Assembly (NCBI GenBank): GCA_964019135.1
Contig: OZ025261.1
Span: 31,790,029 to 31,854,028, forward strand
Direction: 5' to 3'
Source of the DNA: Arenicola marina
Lineage: Eukaryota > Annelida > Polychaeta > Arenicolidae
Length of the DNA: 64,000 nt
The notes under the pieces were generated by a model. It made no database searches, was not told where the DNA came from, and saw only the letters and a program-made list of their open reading frames with translations. The position numbers were made by a program, and so were the translations under genes. Below are positions 1 through 13,309 of the stretch, one piece after another (within the stretch, counting starts at the first letter, position 1; the number at the start of each line of letters is the position of its first letter).

Positions 1-3000
1 GCCACTCCCCTCAGACATTCCCCTCAGGCACCCCCATCAGCCACTCCCCTCAGCCACTCCCCTCAGACGCTCCCCTCAGACACTCCCCTCAGACACTCCC
101 CTCAGACACTCCTCTCAGCCACTCCCCTCAGACACTCCCCATCAGCCACTCCCCTCAGCCACTCCCCTCAGACACTCCCCTCAGCCACTCTCCATCAGCC
201 ACTCCCCTCAGCCACTCCCCTCAGACGCTCCCCTCAGACACTCCCCATCAGCCACTCCCCTCAGCCACCCCCATCAGCCACTCCCCTCAGCCACTCCCCT
301 CAGACACTCCCCTCAGACACTCCCCATCAGCCACTCCCCTCAGCCACCCCCATCAGCCACTCCCCTCAGCCACTCCCCTCAGACACTCCCCTCAGACACT
401 CCCCTCAGACACTCCCCTCAGACACTTCCCTCAGGCACTCCCCTCAGCCACCCTCCTCAGCCACTCCCCTCATCCACTCCCCTCAGATGCTCCCCTCAGC
501 CACTCCCCTCAGACACTCCCCTCAGGCACTCCCTTCAGCCACCCTCCTCGGCCACTCCCCTCACCCACTCCCCTCAGACACTCCCCATCAGCCACTCCCC
601 TCACCCACTCCCCTCAGACACTCCCCATCAGCCACTCCCCTCAGCCACCCCCATCAGCCACTCCCCTCAGCCACCCTCCTCAGCCACTCCCCTCAGCCAC
701 TCCCCTCAGCCACTCCCCTCAGACACTCCCCTCAGACACTCCCCTCAGTCACTCCCTTTCAGCCACTTCTCTCATCCACTCCCCTCAGCCGCTCCCCTCA
801 GACGCTCCCCTCAGCCACTCCCCTCAGGCACTCCCCTCAGCCACCCTCCTCAGCCACTCCCCTCAGCCACTCCCCTCACCCAATCCCCACAGCCACTCCC
901 CTCAGACACTCCCCTCAGACGCTCCCCTCAGCCACTCCCCTCAGCCACTCCCCTCACCCAATCCCCACAGCCACTCCCATCAGACACTCCCCTCAAACAC
1001 TCCCCATCAGCCACTCCGCTCAGACACTCCCCTCAGACGCTCCCCTCAGCCACCCTCCTCAGCCACTCCCCTCAGCCACTCCCCTCACCCATTCCCCACA
1101 GACACTCCCCTCAGACACTCCCCTCAGACGCTGCCCTCAGCCACTCCCCTCAGACACTCCCCTCAGCCACCCTCCTCAGCCACTCCCCTCAGCCACTCCC
1201 CTCAGCCACTCCCCTCAGACACTCCCCTCAGACACTTCCCTCAGTCACTCCCTTTCAGACACTCCTCTCAGCCACTCCCCTCAGCCGCTCCCCTCAGACG
1301 CTCCCCTCAGCCACTCCCCTCAGCCACTCCCCCCCCAATCCCCACAGACACTCCCCTCAGACACTCCCCTCAAACACTCCCCATCAGCCACTCCGCTCAG
1401 TCACTCCCCTCAGACGCTCCCCTCAGCCACTCCCCTCAGGCACTCCCCTCAGCCACCCTCCTCAGCCACTCCCCTCAGCCACTCCCCTCACCCATTCCCC
1501 ACAGACACTCCCCTCAGACACTCCCCTCAGACGCTGCCCTCAGCCACTCCCCTCAGACACTCCCCTCAGCCACTCCCCTCAGCCACTCCCCTCAGCCACT
1601 CCCATCAGGCACTCCCCTCAGCCACCCCCCTCAGCCACTCCCCTCAGCCACTCCTCTCAGCCACTCCCCTCAGCCGCTCCCCTCAGAGGCTCCCCTCAGC
1701 CACTCCCCTCAGGCACTCCCCTCAGCCACCCTCCTCAGCCACTCCCCTCAGCCACTCCCCTCACCCAATCCCCACAGCCACTCCCCTCAGACACTCCCCT
1801 CAGACGCTCCCCTCAGCCACTCCCCTCAGCCACTCCCCTCACCCAATCCCCACAGACACTCCCCTCAGACACTCCCCTCAGCCACTCCCCTCAGCCACTC
1901 CCCTCAGCCACTCCCCTCAGACACTCCCCTCAGGCACTCCCCTCAGCCACCCTCCTCAGCCACTCCCCTCAGCCACTCCCCTCACCCATTCCCCACAGAC
2001 ACTCCCCTCAGACACTCCCCTCAGACGCTGCCCTCAGCCACTCCCCTCAGCCACTTCCCTCAGTCACTCCCTTTCAGACACTCCTCTCAGCCACTCCCCT
2101 GAGCCGCTCCCCTCAGACGCTCCCCTCAGCCACTCCCCTCAGGCACTCTCCTCAGCCACCCTCCTCAGCCACTCCCCTCAGCCACTCCCCTCACCCAATC
2201 CCCACAGACGCTCCCCTCAGCCACTCCCCTCAGCCACTCCCCTCACCCAATCCCCACAGACACTCCCCTCAGACACTCCCCTCAAACACTCCCCATCAGC
2301 CACTCCGCTCAGTCACTCCCCTCAGACGCTCCCCTCAGCCACTCCCCTCAGGCACTCCCCTCAGCCACCCTCCTCAGCCACTCCCCTCAGCCACTCCCCT
2401 CACCCATTCCCCACAGACACTCCCCTCAGACACTCCCCTCAGACGCTGCCCTCAGCCACTCCCCTCAGACACTCCCCTCAGCCACCCTACTCAGCCACTC
2501 CCCTCAGCCCCTCCCCTCAGCCACTCCCCTCAGACACTCCCCTCAGACACTTCCCTCAGTCACTCCCTTTCAGACACTCCTCTCAGCCACTCCCCTCAGC
2601 CGCTCCCCTCAGACGCTCCCCTCAGCCACTCCCCTCAGGCACTCTCCTCAGCCACCCTCCTCAGCCACTCCCCTCAGCCACTCCCCTCACCCAATCCCCA
2701 CAGACACTCCCCTCAGACACTCCCCTCAGACGCTCCCCTCAGCCACTCCCCTCAGCCACTCCCCTAAGCCACTCCCCTCAGACACTGCCCGCAGCCATTC
2801 CCCTCATGTATCCCCTCAGACACTCCCCTCAGGCACTCCTCTCAGCCACTCCCCTCAGCCACTCCCCTCAGCCACTCCCCTCAGCCACTCCCCTCATCCA
2901 ATCCCCACAGACACTCCCCTCAGACACTCCCCTCAGACGCTCCCCTCAGCCACTCCCCTCAGCCACTCCCCTCAGGCACTCCCCTCAGCCACCCCCCTCA

Positions 3001-4952
3001 GCCACTCCCCTCAGCCTATCCCCTCAGCCACTCCCCTCAGACACTGCCCTCAGCCATTCCCCTCATGTATCCCCTCAGACACTCCCCTCAGCCACTCCCC
3101 TCAGACACTCCCCTCAGTCACTCCCTTTCAGCCACTCTTCTCAGCCACTCCCCTCGGCCGCTCCCCTCAGACACTCCCATCAGCCACTCCCCTCAGCCAC
3201 CCTCCTCAGCCACTCCCCTCAGCCACTCCCCTCATCCAATCCCCACAGACACTCCCCTCAGACACTCCCCTCAGACGCTCCCCTCAGCCACTCCCCTCAG
3301 CCACTCCCCTCAGCCACTCCCCTCAGCCACTCCCCTCAGCCACTCTCCTCAGCCACTCCCCTCAGACACTCCCCTCAGCCATTCCCCTCATGTATCCCCT
3401 CAGACGCTCCCCTCAGACACTCCCCTCAGCCACCCTCCTCAGCCACTCCCCTCAGCCACTCCCCTCAGCCACTCCCCTCAGACACTCCCCTCAGACACTC
3501 CCCTCAGTCACTCCCTTTCAGACACTCCTCTCAGCCACTCCCCTCAGCCGCTTCCCTCAGACGCTCCCCTCAGCCACTCCCCTCAGGCACTCTCCTCAGC
3601 CACCCTCCTCAGCCACTCCCCTCAGCCACTCCCCTCACCCAATCCCCACAGACACTCCCTTCAGACACTCCCCTCAGGCGCTCCCCTCAGCCACTCCCCT
3701 CAGCCACCCTCCTCAGCCACTCCCCTCAGCCACTCCCGTCATCCAATCCCCACAGACACTCCCCTCAGACACTCCCCTCAGACGCTCCCCTCAGCCACTC
3801 CCCTCAGCCACTCCCCTCAGCCACTCCCCTCAGCCACTCCCCTCAGCCACTCCCCTCAGGCACTCCCCTCAGCCACTCCCCTCAGCCACTCCCCTCAGCC
3901 ACTCCCCTCAGCCACTCCCCTCAGGCACTCCCCTCAGCCACCCCCCTCAGCCACTCCCCTCAGCCACTCCCCTCAGCCACTCCCCTCAGACACTGCCCTC
4001 AGCCATTCCCCTCATGTATCCCCTCAGACACTCCCCTCAGGCACTCCTCTCAGCCACTCCCCTCAGCCACCCTCCTCAGCCACTCCCCTCAGCCACTCCC
4101 CTCATCCAATCCCCACAGACACTCCCCTCAGACACTCCCCTCAGACGCTCTCCTCAGCCACTCCCCTCAGCCACTCCCCTCAGCCACTCCCCTCAGCCAC
4201 CCCCCTCAGCCACTCCCCTCAGCCACTCCCCTCAGCCACTCCCCTCAGACACTGCCCTCAGCCACTCCCCTCATGTATCCCCTCAGACACTCCCCTCAGA
4301 CACTCCCCTCAGCCACTCCCCTCAGGCACTCCCATCAGCCACTCCCCTCAGACACTCCCCTCAGACACTCCCCTCAGTCACTCCCTTTCAGCCACTCCTC
4401 TCAGCCACTCCCCTCGGCCTCTCCCCTCAGACGCTCCCCTCAGCCACTCCCCTCAGCCACCCTCCTCAGCCACTCCCCTCAGCCACTCCCCTCATCCAAT
4501 CCCCACAGACACTCCCCTCAGACACTCCCCTCAGACCCTCCCCTCAGCCACTCCCCTCAGCCACTCCCCTCAGCCACTCCCCTCAGCCACTCCCCTCAGC
4601 CACTCTCCTCAGCCACTCCCCTCAGACACTCCCCTCAGCCATTCCCCTCATGTATCCCCTCAGACACTCCCCTCAGCCACTCCCCTCAGCCACTCCCCTC
4701 AGCCACTCTCCTCAGCCACTCCCCTCAGACACTCCCCTCAGCCATTCCCCTCATGTATCCCCTCAGACACTCCCCTTAGCCACTCCCCTCAGCCACTCCC
4801 CTCAGACACTCCCCTCAGCCATTCCCCTCATGTATCCCCTCAGACACTCCCCTCAGCCACTCCCCTCAGCCACTCCCCTCAGACACTCCCCTCAGCCATT
4901 CCCCTCATGTATCCCCTCAGACACTCCCCTCAGCCACTCCCCTCAGCCACTC
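1..4952. repeat. 13-bp CT-rich minisatellite array (array A), open at left edge
   Basis: Tandem array of a 13-bp unit, consensus TCAGCCACTCCCC, with many variants (CAGACACTCCCCT, CAGGCACTCCCC, CCCATCAG). Variant units recur in blocks: a block containing CACTCCCTTTCAG and a block containing CCCTCATGTATCCCC each return many times, so there is higher-order structure above the monomer. Because three units make 39 bp, long open frames arise in several frames (one of 1,430 codons at 487-4779). I read these as artefacts: no introns, no non-repeat coding, and a low-complexity Pro/Ser/His/Thr product. The array starts before the window, so its full length is unknown. Confidence 0.97.
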
Positions 4953-5275
4953 TGTCTGCGTTCAATACCCCCTTGACTAATCAGTTTCAAATGTCAGAGC
5001 GTTTCAAAATATAAATATACGACGTTTCTGTGTCAGCAAATTGACATTTACACATTCATATTTGGCCACCGAGATAATCATATCTCTTGCAATAAGTAAG
5101 TTTTGCAATATCTGATATGCTCAGTAATGGTAAAAACCGTTGCATCAGGATACATATTACAGTACATCTGCCTTTACGGTAGGCTCAAAAACGTTTTATA
5201 TCTGGCTGTTAAGTAAAAAGTTAATTCGGTAGAATAATATGTGTCACGTATCTGCCCCGGTGGACCGTTACCCAA
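4953..5275. other. unique AT-rich spacer between arrays A and B
   Basis: Non-repetitive sequence separating two related CT-rich arrays. I see no open frame, splice-bounded exon or RNA gene in it. Confidence 0.6.
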
Positions 5276-6075
5276 CACCGCAGAGCATGCTGAGCACTCC
5301 CATCAGCCACTTCCCTCAGCCACTCCCCTCAGCCACTCCCCTCAGCCACTCTCCTCAGCCACTCCTGCCACACACTCCCCTCAGCCACTCCCCTCAGCCA
5401 CTCCCCTCAGCCACTCCTGCTACACACTCCCCTCAGCCACTCCTGCTACACACTCCCCTCAGCCACTCCTGCTACACACTCCCCTCAGCCACTCCTGCTA
5501 CACACTCCCCTCAGCCACTCCTGCTACACACTCCCCTCAGCCACTCCTGCCACACACTCCCCTCAGCCACTCCTGCTACACACTCCCCTCAGCCACTCCT
5601 GCCACACACTCCCCTCAGCCACTCCTGCTACACACTCCCCTCAGCCACTCCTGCTACACACTCCCCTCAGCCACTCCTGCTACACACTCCCCTCAGCCAC
5701 TCCTGCTACACACTCCCCTCAGCCACTCCTGCTACACACTCCCCTCAGCCACTCCTGCCACACACTCCCCTCAGCCACTCCTGCTACACACTCCCCTCAG
5801 CCACTCCTGCTACACACTCCCCTCAGCCACTCCTGCTACACACTCCCCTCAGCCACTCCTGCCACACACTCCCCTCAGCCACTCCTGCTACACACTCCCC
5901 TCAGCCACTCCTGCCACACACTCCCCTCAGCCACTCCTGCCACACACTCCCCTCAGCCACTCCTGCCACACACTCCCCTCAGCCACTCCTGCCACACACT
6001 CCCCTCAGCCACTCCTGCCACACACTCCCCTCAGCCACTCCCCTCAGACACTGATTGCACCGCAGAGCATGCTGA
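5276..6075. repeat. 26-bp minisatellite array (array B) with 18-bp direct repeats at both ends
   Basis: Tandem units of 26 bp, made of one TCAGCCACTCCCC-type 13-mer and one variant containing ACTCCTGCTACACA (T/C variation gives GCCACA). About 27 units lie between 5294 and 6057. The sequence CACCGCAGAGCATGCTGA occurs exactly at 5276-5293 and again at 6058-6075, flanking the array. The unit is clearly a dimer derivative of the neighbouring array A monomer. Frames open across it are repeat artefacts. Confidence 0.95.
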
Positions 6076-6189
6076 TGGTAGCAGCATAAACGATATACAT
6101 GACACACTGTAAGCTTAAACAGGTGATAGGAGACATATCATTGGGATATGCCTCTCGCCTGGTGGTGAGAGCGAACACCTGACCAAACC

Positions 6190-6696
6190 GGGCCTCGCAC
6201 GTCAACACAATACGCTGTGACACCTGGCCAAACCGGGCCTCACACGTCAACACAATACGCTGTGACACCTGGCCAAACCGGGCCTCACACGTCCACACAA
6301 TACGCTGGGACACCTGGCCAAACCGGGCCTCACACGTCAACACAATACGCTGTGACACCTGGCCAAACCGGGCCTCACACGTCCACACAATACGCTGTGA
6401 CACCTGGCCAAACCGGGCCTCACACGTCAACACAATACGCTGTGACACCTGGCCAAACCGGGCCTCACACGTCAACACAATACGCTGTGACACCTGGCCA
6501 AACCGGGCCTCACACGTCCACATAATACCCTGTGACACCTGGCCAAACCGGGCCTCACACGTCAACACAATACGCTGTGACACCTGGCCAAACCGGGCCT
6601 CACACGTCCACACAATACGCTGTGACACCTGGCCAAACCGGGCCTCACACGTCCACACAATACGCTGTGACACCTGGCCAAACCGGGCCTCACACG
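6190..6696. repeat. 45-bp minisatellite array
   Basis: About 11 near-identical 45-bp units containing GACACCTGGCCAAACCGGGC and an ACGTCAACACAATACGCTG segment (A/C variation at CAAC or CCAC). Because 45 is a multiple of three, both strands stay open (15-residue repeating peptides). I do not regard these as coding. A CACCTG E-box occurs once per unit. Confidence 0.96.
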
Positions 6697-6760
6697 CGTC
6701 TTGTCGCGTCTCCAGCCGGAGACTCATATCCGATGGGCCTTGTTTTATGACAAATATGAT

Positions 6761-6950
6761 ACATGCGCCATCTTAGAGTTTTCACATTTTAGAATCAAGA
6801 ATAAAAGTATCTCAAAAATTATGATGGTATGTTTTATATCTCTTTGAGTCTGGAAAACAAAGGCCTTGAGGGTTTAAATTCAAGACAGAATGTACTTATT
6901 TGACATGGAGAAGAGGTTGGTAATACAAAAAATTACGGAATATATTGCTT
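6761..6950 (+). mobile_element. dispersed element Rep1, copy a (internally deleted)
   Basis: Begins with ACATGCGCCATCTTAGA and ends in AATTACGGAATATATTGCTT. Both ends match copy c at 30841-31201. Relative to that copy, about 165 bp of the GC-rich, TATA-containing centre is missing after GTCTGGAAAACAAA. No coding capacity; class not recognised. It is probably a non-autonomous transposable element or a solo-LTR-like sequence. Confidence 0.75.
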
Positions 6951-8577
6951 AAAAGATGACAAGTGATACATACTTGTGGAGCTTTACCTTTAGTGTTCCT
7001 TCCAGCATTGACTTCCCAGACTGAGCAGCTCCTAGACTACATATAGCTAGTGATTGACATCAGCATTCGTCGGATGACTCGACGTGTGGAAACCGAGCTA
7101 CGTCAATTCGTGCGCCGTGAATCGTTTGCAAAATAAAGTACTTTACTTTTATCAGAATATAGATGTTGCCGCGGCAATGTCGCCCGTGACACGTGGCAAG
7201 TGGGCGGCGGGCCGGTGGTCCAACCAACGCCATGGGCCCCTAAAGGTCACCTCTCTATAAAGTAACAGACGGTTCTCATACTAACTTAGTTACAAACCGG
7301 TGAGAATTTCCGCCCAAAATGAAATGGATTTCGTTTGTTTTGAAACGCAATTTCCGCTCAAATCTCTGTAGACCTTTGAATGAAGGGTTCTTCCGGGTTC
7401 AATGATTGGGTAAATTAACTTCCGCCAGGTATGATGATTCGTCGTTGCCTGGTAACAGGCGTTCAGTTCCCGGATGGAGTGAATTAATACAGACAGTCCA
7501 TTTGTCTTCCATACAACACGTCAACTGACAATTCTGGTATAAACCGGCGGAAATTGGCCGAAATGTGTGTCCGCAACGAAACTGGGCTATAAGTAAGTTT
7601 TACTGCATGTTTTACATGAGCTTGTCGACGCTGCAGCGTTCAATATGTTGTTTCCGTTTTGGCGATATAGGATAAGGAGGAACGCCGGTTTGGTTGGACC
7701 TCGGCGGTGGGGAGGCTTATGGGGTGGGCTCAGGGGGTAGGGTGGGCCGGGGTGGGGGATCATGTGCGAGCGGGCAGGAGGGGGGGGGGGGGTGGGGGGC
7801 GGCAGGGTGGCTGACTGGGGTGGGTGACCCGGGTGGGTGACCGGGATGACAGGACTAGGTGAGGGGCTCTGGGTGTAAGGGGGGGCAGAAAGGTGGGAGG
7901 AGCGGGGTGGGGTTGGATTGGTTTGGGTGGACCGAGGTGGGGTTGGCCGGGGTGAGGGGCTTAAGTGGGGGTCCGGGGTGGGCTATTGGGGTGAGGGGCC
8001 AGGGAGGTAGGGGGGCAGTCCGAAGGGCCGACACAGGGCATGTGCCAATATGAGGTGGACATCTGAGCGCGGCGTGGCTAGGAATGGGGTATAACGTGTC
8101 TACACGTGGGTGTGTTCCTCTGTGTGAACAGCCATCACATACACACATTAGCCGAGATATATCTATGGACAGGAACCTCAGCCCTTGTTTGTCGGGTTGC
8201 TGGGGCTGGGCGGTGGGGGTGGGAGAACACACAAACATCAAGTAACTAATCAATCAGCGTAAAATAAATTTACTAGGTACTAAATAATAGTAAATCAGTC
8301 ATATCAAACAAAGAGGGGAAAGAAAGGCGAGAAACCCGGAGTAGGGGAGGGGGGTTAAGGAGGGCGAATAACAGGAACGGGGTTGTAGGGGGGGCGGACA
8401 CAGCTGGCAGATCCACGTGTTACACCCTATCCATTCCCCCTACCTCCCACCCCAACCACTCATGTCTTACCACGGCAGTTTTCCTCCAGTGATGCCTTGT
8501 CTCCTCCCTGTCCACGCTGCCTCAGCCGTCACGGGACAACGGTAGATCTCGGTGGCGCATCCAGCGGGGGGGTGGGG
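6951..8577. other. intergenic sequence with G-rich low-complexity tracts
   Basis: Mostly unique sequence. Around 7300-7560 there is a pair of inverted AATTTCCGCC/GGCGGAAATT words. From about 7690 to 8230 it becomes a degenerate GGGTGGG-rich stretch including a poly-G run near 7778. No exon with convincing splice sites and protein-like composition was found; the short frames here reflect the GT/GC skew. Confidence 0.55.
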
Positions 8578-11500
8578 GCGTCATTGTGGACGGGATTGCC
8601 AGGAGGTGGGGACGCTAGATACCAGGGGGCGCGGCTACTGGTCCAGGGGGTCATTGTGGACGGGATTGCCAGGAGGTGGGGTCGCTAGACACCAGGGGGC
8701 GCGGCTTCTGGTCCAGGGGGTCATTGTGGACGGGATTGCCAAGAGGTGGGGTCGCTAGACACCAGGGGGCGCGGCTTCTGGTCCAGGCGGTCATTGTGGA
8801 CGGGATTGCCAGGAGTTGGGGTCGCTAGACACCAGGGGGCGCGGCTTCTGGTCCAGGGTGTCATTGTGGACGGGATTGCCAGGAGGTGGGGTCGCTAGAC
8901 ACCAGGGGGCGCGGCTTCTGGTCCAGGGGGTCATTGTGGACGGGATTGCCAGGAGATGGGGACGCTAGACACCAGGGGGCGCGGCTTCTGGTCCAGGGGG
9001 TCATTGTGGACGGGATTGCCAGGAGATGGGGACGCTAGACACCAGGGGGCGCGGCTACTGGTCCAGGGGGTCATTGTGGACGGGATTGCCAGGAGGTGGG
9101 GACGCTAGACACCAGGGGGCGCGGCTTCTGGTCCAGGAGGTCATTGTGGACGGGATTGCCAGGAGGTGGGGTCGCTAGACACCAGGGGGCGCGGCTTCTG
9201 GTCCAGGGGGTCACTGTGGACGGGATTGCCAGGAGGTGGGGACGCTAGACACCAGGGGGCTTGGCTTCTGGTCCAGGGGGTCATTGTGGACGGGATTGCT
9301 AGGAGGTGGGGACGCTAGACACCAGGGGGCGCGGCTTCTGGTCCAGGGGGTCATTGTGGACGGGATTGCCAGGAGGTGGGGTCGCTAGACACCAGGGGGC
9401 GCGGCTTCTGGTCCAGGGGGTCATTGTGGACGGGATTGCCAGCAGGTGGGGACGCTAGGCACCAGGGGGCGCGGCTTCTGGTCCAGGGGGTCATTGTAGA
9501 CGGGATTGCCAGGAGATGGGGTCGCTAGACACCAGGGGGCGCGGCTTCTGGTCCAGGGGGTCATTGTGGACGGGATTGCCAGGAGATGGGGACGCTAGAC
9601 ACCAGAGGGCGCGGCTTCTGGTCCAGGGGGTCATTGTGGACGGGATTGCCAGGAGATGGGGTCGCTAGACACCAGCGGGCGCGGCTTCTGGTCCAGGGGG
9701 TCATTGTGGACGGGATTGCCAGGAGGTGGGGTCGCTAGACACCAGGGGGCGCGGCTTCTGGTCCAGGGGGTCATTGTGGACGGGATTGCCAGGAGGTGGG
9801 GTCGCTAGACACCAGGGGGCGCGGCTTCTGGTCCAGGGGGTCATTGTGGACGGGATTGCCAGGAGGTGGGGACGCTAGACACCAGGGGGCGCGGCTTCTG
9901 GTCCAGGGGGTCATTGTGGACGGGATTGCCAGGAGATGGGGTCGCTAGACACCAGCGGGCGCGGCTTCTGGTCCAGGGGGTCATTGTGGACGGGATTGCC
10001 AGGAGGTGGGGTCGCTAGACACCAGGGGGCGCGGCTTCTGGTCCAGGGGGTCATTGTGGACGGGATTGCCAGGAGGTGGGGACGCTAGACACCAGGGGGC
10101 GCGGCTTCTGGTCCAGGGTGTCATTGTGGACGGGATTGCCAGGAGATGGGGACGCTAGACACCAGGGGGCGCGGCTTCTGGTCCAGGGTGTCATTGTGGA
10201 CGGGATTGCCAGGAGGTGGGGACGCTAGACACCAGGGGGCGCGGCTTCTGGTCCAGGGTGTCATTGTGGACGGGATTGCCAGGAGGTGGGGACGCTAGAC
10301 ACCAGGGGGCGCGGCTTCTGGTCCAGGGGGTCATTGTGGACGGGATTGCCAGGAGGTGGGGACGCTAGACACCAGGGGGCGCGGCTTCTGGTCCAGGGGG
10401 TCATTGTGGACGGGATTGCCAGGAGGTGGGGTCGCTAGACACCAGGGGGCGCGGCTTCTGGTCCAGGGGGTCATTGTGGACGGGATTGCCGGGTGGGGGG
10501 ACGCTAGACACCAGGGGGCGCGGCTTCTGGTCCAGGGGGCCATTGTGGACGGGATTGCCAGGAGATGGGGACGCTAGACACCAGGGGGCGCGGCTTCTGG
10601 TCCAGGGTGTCATTGTGGACGGATTGCCGGGTGGGGGGACGCTAGACACCAGGGGGCGCGGCTTCTGGTCCAGGGGGTCATTGTGGACGGATTGCCGGGT
10701 GGGGGGACGCTAGACACCAGGGGGCGCGGCTTCTGGTCCAGCGGGTCATTGTGGACGGGATTGCCAGGAGGTGGGGTCGCTAGACACCAGGGGGCGCGGC
10801 TTCTGGTCCAGCGGGTCACTGTGGACGGGATTGCCAGGAGGCGGGGACGCTAGATACCAGGGGGCGCGGCTTCTGGTCCAGCGGGTCACTGTGGACGGGA
10901 TTGCCAGGAGGCGGGGACGCTAGACACCAGGGGGCGCGGCTTCTGGTCCAGGGGGTCACTGTGGACGGGATTGCCGGGAGGTGGGGTCGCTAGACACCAG
11001 GAGGCGCGGCTACTGGTCCAGGGTGTCATTGTGGACGGGATTGCCGGGAGGTGGGGACGTTAGACACCAGGGGGCGCGGCTTCTGGTCCTGGGGGTCATT
11101 GTGGACGGGATTGCCAGGAGGTGGGGACGCTAGACACCAGGGGGCGCGGCTTCTGGTCCAGCGGGTCATTGTGGACGGGATTGCCAAGAGGTGGGGACGC
11201 TAGACACCAGGGGGCGCGGCTTCTGGTCCAGCGGGTCATTGTGGACGGGATTGCCAAGAGGTGGGGACGCTAGACACCAGGGGGCGCGGCTTCTGGTCCA
11301 GGGGGTCATTGTGGACGGGATTGCCAGGAGGTGGGGTTGCTAGACACCAGGGGGCGCGGCTTCTGGTCCAGGGTGTCATTGTGGACGGATTGCCGGGTGG
11401 GGGGACGCTAGACACCAGGGGGCGCGGCTTCTGGTCCAGGGGGTCATTGTGGACGGATTGCCGGGTGGGGGGACGCTAGACACCAGGGGGCGCGGCTTCT

Positions 11501-13309
11501 GGTCCAGCGGGTCATTGTGGACGGGATTGCCAGGAGGTGGGGTCGCTAGACACCAGGGGGCGCGGCTTCTGGTCCAGCGGGTCACTGTGGACGGGATTGC
11601 CAGGAGGCGGGGACGCTAGATACCAGGGGGCGCGGCTTCTGGTCCAGGGGGTCATTGTGGACGGGATTGCCGGGAGGTGGGGACGCTAGACACCAGGGGG
11701 CGCGGCTTCTGGTCCAGCGGGTCATTGTGGACGGGATTGCCAAGAGGTGGGGACGCTAGACACCAGGGGGCGCGGCTTCTGGTCCAGCGGGTCATTGTGG
11801 ACGGGATTGCCAAGAGGTGGGGACGCTAGACACCAGGGGGCGCGGCTTCTGGTCCAGGGGGTCATTGTGGACGGGATTGCCAGGAGGTGGGGTCGCTAGA
11901 CACCAGGGGGCGCGGCTTCTGGTCCAGTGTGTCATTGTGGACGGGATTGCCAGGAGGTGGGGACGCTAGACACCAGGGGGCGCGGCTTCTGGTCCAGCGG
12001 GTCATTGTGGACGGGATTGCCAAGAGGTGGGGACGCTAGACACCAGGGGGCGCGGCTTCTGGTCCAGGGGGTCATTGTGGACGGGATTGCCAGGAGGTGG
12101 GGTCGCTAGACACCAGGGGGCGCGGCTTCTGGTCCAGCGGGTCACTGTGGACGGGATTGCCAGGAGGCGGGGACGCTAGACACCAGGGGGCGCGGCTTCT
12201 GGTCCAGGGGGTCATTGTGGACGGGATTGCCAAGAGGTGGGGACGCTAGACACCAGGGGGCGCGGCTTCTGGTCCAGGGGGTCATTGTGGACGGGATTGC
12301 CAAGAGGTGGGGACGCTAGACACCAGGGGGCGCGGCTTCTGGTCCAGGGGGTCATTGTGGACGGGATTGCCAAGAGGTGGGGACGCTAGACACCAGGGGG
12401 CGCGGCTTCTGGTCCAGGGGGTCATTGTGGACGGGATTGCCAGGAGGTGGGGTCGCTAGACACCAGGGGGCGCGGCTTCTGGTCCAGCGGGTCACTGTGG
12501 ACGGGATTGCCAGGAGGCGGGGACGCTAGACACCAGGGGGCGCGGCTTCTGGTCCAGGGGTCACTGTGGACGGGATTGCCAGGAGGTGGGGTCGCTAGAC
12601 ACCAGGGAGCGCGGCTTCTGGTCCAGAGGGTCATTGTGGACGGGATTGCCAGGAGGTGGGGTCGCTAGACACCAAAGGGCGCGGCTTCTGGTCCAGGGGG
12701 TCACTGTGGACGGGATTGCCAGGAGGTGGGGTCGCTAGACACCAGGGGGCGCGGCTTCTGGTCCAGGGGGTCACTGTGGACGGGATTGCCAGGAGATGGG
12801 GTCGCTAGACACCAAAGGGCGCGGCTTCTGGTCCAGGGGGTCATTGTGGACGGGATTGCCAGGAGGTGGGGACGCTAGACACCAGGGGCGCGGCTTCTGG
12901 TTCAGAGGGTCATTGTGGACGGGATTGCCAGGAGGTGGGGACGCTAGACACCAAAGGGCGCGGCTTCTGGTCCAGCGGGTCATTGTGGACGGGATTGCCA
13001 GGAGGTGGGGACGCTAGACACCAGGGGGCGCGGCTTCTGGTCCAGGGGGTCATTGTGGACGGGATTGCCAAGAGGTGGGGACGCTAGACACCAGGGGGCG
13101 CGGCTTCTGGTCCAGGGGGTCATTGTGGACGGGATTGCCAGGAGGTGGGGACGCTAGACACCAGGGGCGCGGCTTCTGGTCCAGCGGGTCATTGTGGACG
13201 GGATTGCCAGGAGGTGGGGACGCTAGACACCAGGGGGCGCGGCTTCTGGTCCAGGGGGTCATTGTGGGCGGGATTGCCAGCAGGTGGGGACGCTAGACAC
13301 CAGGGGGTG
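8578..13309 (+). repeat. 70-bp satellite array with a CTCF-like motif in every unit
   Basis: About 67 head-to-tail units of 70 bp (a few of 69 bp). Each runs CATTGTGGACGGGATTGCC, then AGGAGGTGGGGACGCTAG, then ACACCAGGGGGCGCGGC, then TTCTGGTCCAGGGGGT. The segment ACACCAGGGGGCGC differs from the well-known CTCF core CCACCAGGGGGCGC only at the first base. Nearly all units keep it; scattered units have single changes (CCAGAGGGC, CCAGCGGGC, CCAAAGGGC, CCAGGAGGC). All motifs point the same way. Units around 10,490-10,720 and 11,390-11,470 share a variant GCCGGGTGGGGGG segment, showing local homogenisation. CTCF binding is inference. Confidence 0.95.

Noticed and set aside
487..4779. 1,430-codon open frame
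   Set aside because: It lies wholly inside the 13-bp array. The period of 3 x 13 bp lacks stops, several frames are open at once, and the product is low-complexity.
6217..6750. 15-residue repeats resembling a mucin or silk domain
   Set aside because: The 45-bp unit opens both strands equally; no signal peptide or exon borders.
8578..13309. CRISPR-like array
   Set aside because: Units are direct head-to-tail copies without unique spacers, in an animal genome.
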